Origin: JAWLFY01 sp964462125
GTDB lineage: Bacteria > Planctomycetota > Planctomycetia > Pirellulales > Pirellulaceae
NCBI GenBank assembly: GCA_964462125.1
Contig: CAYWXT010000118.1
Span: 1 to 16,394 of the forward strand
Direction: 5' to 3'
DNA length: 16,394 nt
The position numbers and the translations under genes are program-made. Positions 14,358 through 16,394 of the stretch are shown one piece after another (within the stretch, counting starts at the first letter, position 1; the number at the start of each line of letters is the position of its first letter). The notes below the pieces were generated by a model. The model saw only the letters and a program-made list of their open reading frames with translations. It ran no database searches and was not told the origin of the DNA.

Positions 14358-15767
14358 ACGATTCGCTGGTGCCCCATCGCGGCCTTTTTGAGCGTGCAGC
14401 TTGGTTGTCAACTCCGCGGCGGTTTCCGGCTCAACCTCCGCAATGTTGACATTCTCATCGGGGTCGGCGACATGATCGTACAGCATTCGTGACGTCGGTT
14501 CTCCCTGCGCATTGGTGTATTCCGAAAAACGGAATTGGTCGGTGCGGATCGTGTCGCCTCGCCGGTAACGGCCGACCGCCGCCGACTTCCACGGGGTCCC
14601 AGGGTCCTTCATCAGCGAAGCAAAGCTGCGGCCTTGAAGATGGTCTGGGGGCGAGATTCCGGTCAGCTCACACAGCGACGGGTAGAGGTCGATCGTTTCG
14701 ATCAGCTCGGATCGGCGCTCCTGGCCGCCGACACCGGGGGCCTTGACGATCAAGGGAATCTGCATCGACGTCTCGTAACAACTGTGTTTGCACCACAGTG
14801 TGTGTTCGGCGAGGTTCCAGCCATGGTCGCCCCACAAGACGACGATCGTGTTCTCGTCAAGTTCCAGACGCTCGAGTTCGTTCAACAACATGCCGACTTG
14901 AGCATCGGTGTAGCTGACACACGCGTAGTAACCGTGGATCAAATTTCGAGCCGTCTCGTCGGAAACAGGACCGCTCGGCGGAATGCCGGCGTAAGCCCGA
15001 AGTTCGCCCCAGGAGTGGATCGACTCCTTCGGCGCGTCCTTGGGAACGTGATAATTCTCAGGCAGCGCGATGGTGTCTTCCTCGTACAGATCCCAGTATT
15101 TCTCGGGGGCAACAAACGGGAGATGCGGTTTGAAAAAGCCGACGGCCAACAGGAACGGATGCTCCTGAGCCTCCAATCGCCTCAATTCGTCGACCGCGCG
15201 CTCCGCGACGAGGCCATCCCGGTAGGCGTTGTCGGCAACGTTGGCCGATTCCCAAGCCGGGCCCCGGGACCGTCCTTCCTCTTGCTGGCGCTGCGCATGC
15301 AACTCCTGATTTTCGGGGCGCCGGTACCAGGGAACATCACGCGGTCGCCAAGCCGGCTCGGACCAGCCTTCCGCATTGTCCTCCGGGTGATGAAAAACCT
15401 TCCCCAGCGAGACGGTGCGATAGCCCTGTTGGCGGAACTGCGTGTTCATCGTGGTGATCCCCGGGACCTCGTCCTCGGCCGATGCGAGATAGTTGACGAA
15501 CCGGTTTCGCGAGGGACGAACGCCGGTCATCAGGCTCGCACGCGATGCTCCGCAAGTTGGAACCATGCAGTATGCCCGCTCGAACAGGACTCCTTCGTTC
15601 GCCAGACGGTCGATGTTCGGGGAATGAATATGCGTTTTCCCATAGCAGGCCAATTCAGGACGCAAGTCGTCCACGGCGATGAAGAGCACGTTGGGACGTT
15701 CGTCGGCGCTGCCACCACTCGATGCGGTGACGAGCAAAACAAACAGCAGGGAGAGTTGTCGCATCAT
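14355..15767 (-). CDS. Secreted type I sulfatase, iduronate-2-sulfatase-like
   Basis: 470 residues with a Sec signal peptide (MMRQLSLLFVLLVTASSGGSA). Metal ligands are in FIAVDDLRPE (D33, D34). The formylglycine site is CGASRASLMTG: C72 is converted by a formylglycine-generating enzyme, and Ala instead of Pro at the third position is common in this branch. FFKPHLPF (K213, H215), WGDHGW (D314, H315) and WCKHS (K327, H328) supply the remaining active-site residues. VPTCGASR, the HGYYACVSYTDAQVG segment and the early LRPELACYG place it near iduronate-2-sulfatases. It probably cleaves sulfate esters from polysaccharides in the periplasm or outside. The ATG at 15767 has GAGG 7 bases upstream. The gene is convergent to moxR and its stop lies in the shared hairpin. 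A TATAAC at about 15830 on this strand might be a -10 element. Confidence 0.93.
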   Translation of the reverse strand: MMRQLSLLFVLLVTASSGGSADERPNVLFIAVDDLRPELACYGKTHIHSPNIDRLANEGVLFERAYCMVPTCGASRASLMTGVRPSRNRFVNYLASAEDEVPGITTMNTQFRQQGYRTVSLGKVFHHPEDNAEGWSEPAWRPRDVPWYRRPENQELHAQRQQEEGRSRGPAWESANVADNAYRDGLVAERAVDELRRLEAQEHPFLLAVGFFKPHLPFVAPEKYWDLYEEDTIALPENYHVPKDAPKESIHSWGELRAYAGIPPSGPVSDETARNLIHGYYACVSYTDAQVGMLLNELERLELDENTIVVLWGDHGWNLAEHTLWCKHSCYETSMQIPLIVKAPGVGGQERRSELIETIDLYPSLCELTGISPPDHLQGRSFASLMKDPGTPWKSAAVGRYRRGDTIRTDQFRFSEYTNAQGEPTSRMLYDHVADPDENVNIAEVEPETAAELTTKLHAQKGRDGAPANR

Positions 15768-15840
15768 GGTGATTCCTCGGCGAGTTCATATTCCGGGGTT
15801 CTTCCGGGAATTTAGTGGTCCATCCTGTTCGTTATACTCG

Positions 15841-16101
15841 ATTCCCTTCCGGCAATCCGCCGGCGACATTGAATCTGCCATCCTCGATTACGCCAAGGAA
15901 AATGCCGCCGATCTGATCGTCATGGGCACGCACGGCCGGAGCGGGGTGCCGCACTTCCTGGTCGGCAGCGTGGCCGAGCGCGTGGTCCGAGTCGCGCCCT
16001 GCCCGGTGCTGACCGTGCCGTCGCGGCGGCAGAGCCTAGCGTTTGCCGACCAGCATCACGCCTGGCTTCATTACCCGGACGCTTCAGTGTTGATCAAATG
16101 A
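15841..16101 (+). pseudogene. Universal stress protein remnant, C-terminal half only
   Basis: The frame reads GDIESAILDYAKENAADLIVMGTHGRSG followed by GSVAERVVRVAPCPVLTVP, which is the complete second half of a UspA domain with the nucleotide-binding G-x-x-G-x(9)-G-S-V pattern. The N-terminal half, normally starting with a strand such as ILVPTDFS, is absent. Homology begins at about 15850, and upstream sequence belongs to the sulfatase leader. No convincing start codon or ribosome site exists; the open frame extends back antisense into the sulfatase gene. After the domain there are about 20 extra residues before TGA at 16099. Most likely a 5'-deleted gene. A short functional fragment using a non-ATG start cannot be excluded. 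Confidence 0.7.
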
Positions 16102-16370
16102 TGCGTTTACGGCACCAGAGGACAGTGTTGAACCTGCTCCGCGTCCAGTTCGAACGTCAGGTCGCGCGGCCGTTTCCAAGTGTCCACGAGTACGCGGCGC
16201 TGTTCCGCTCCCGCTGTCAAAGCAGTCCCCTCGACGGCCATGAACTGGCCGGCCGCGTCACGTATACCATCGTCGACGGGACCGTCCGTTATCATCTCCT
16301 CCCCGACCCGTCGCCCCCGTATCGCCGAGTCGCCCCCGTACCGCCGAGTGTGTCCTTTCGACAAGTGTGA
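16098..16370 (+). pseudogene. Possible dihydroorotase C-terminal fragment
   Basis: An open frame of 90 codons whose middle reads FRSRCQSSPLDGHELAGRVTYTIVDGTVRY. This follows the conserved end of PyrC-type dihydroorotases, F-x-S-x(5)-P-x-x-G-x-x-L-x-G-R-V-x-x-T-I-V-x-G-x-V-x-Y. Only about 40 residues (16182-16295) match; the metal-binding amidohydrolase barrel is missing, and the codons before and after do not resemble the family. The ATG overlaps the USP stop as ATGA, but no ribosome site is visible. I infer a gene remnant beside the USP remnant. Similarity is by eye, and an unrelated short protein is possible. Confidence 0.35.
16311..16348. repeat. 19-bp tandem direct repeat
   Basis: TCGCCCCCGTATCGCCGAG (16311-16329) is followed directly by TCGCCCCCGTACCGCCGAG (16330-16348), identical at 18 of 19 positions. 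It lies in the tail of the possible dihydroorotase remnant. The period is not a multiple of three, so copy-number change would shift any reading frame. Confidence 0.65.
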
Positions 16371-16394
16371 ATCAGGCTCATGTCGATGTCGCCC

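Noticed and set aside
16107..16394. Minus-strand open frame reaching the right edge, ending in FELDAEQVQHCPLVP
   Set aside because: No recognisable domain and no start in the window. The opposite strand carries the dihydroorotase-like motif, and openness is common at this GC content.

Overview
The window looks like the chromosome of a GC-rich planctomycete of the Pirellulaceae/Rhodopirellula type. This is inferred from several traits seen together: a formylglycine sulfatase with a CGASR active site, a fused CcoNO oxidase subunit, an RDD/SpoIIM/DUF4129/DUF4350/MoxR cluster, a small membrane protein beginning NPYQPP, few Shine-Dalgarno sequences, and dispersed hairpin repeats built on CCCGAAGGG. 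No 16S or other marker gene is present, so the placement is not proven.

Layout. Positions 1-5462 (minus strand) hold a cbb3-type cytochrome c oxidase operon read right to left: ccoNO fusion, a 59-residue ccoQ, a single-heme ccoP, ccoG, and fixH/ccoH, which runs off the left edge. Together they encode a high-affinity terminal oxidase and two of its assembly factors. Positions 5463-6057 contain no gene. They hold a cluster of composite two-hairpin repeats and an intrinsic terminator for the next gene. Positions 6058-8007 (minus) hold a small membrane protein and a coupled pair, a Gfo/Idh/MocA-family oxidoreductase followed by a divergent PII (GlnB-like) signal protein.

Positions 8189-14335 (plus) hold a tightly overlapping six-gene operon: RDD membrane protein, SpoIIM-like membrane protein, an unassigned six-helix membrane protein, a DUF4129-like protein, a DUF4350-like lipoprotein candidate, and a MoxR AAA+ ATPase. 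Every junction overlaps by 3-11 bases, which points to strict co-expression and probably one membrane complex served by the ATPase. The DUF58 gene that usually accompanies MoxR is not found downstream. Instead, a convergent secreted sulfatase (14355-15767, minus) follows, separated only by a shared hairpin.

From 15841 to the right edge lies what looks like eroded DNA: the C-terminal half of a universal stress protein, then a possible dihydroorotase C-terminus, then a 19-bp tandem repeat. No tRNA, rRNA, CRISPR array, transposase or phage gene was seen. The best candidate for a poorly described system is the RDD-SpoIIM-MoxR operon, particularly its third gene.
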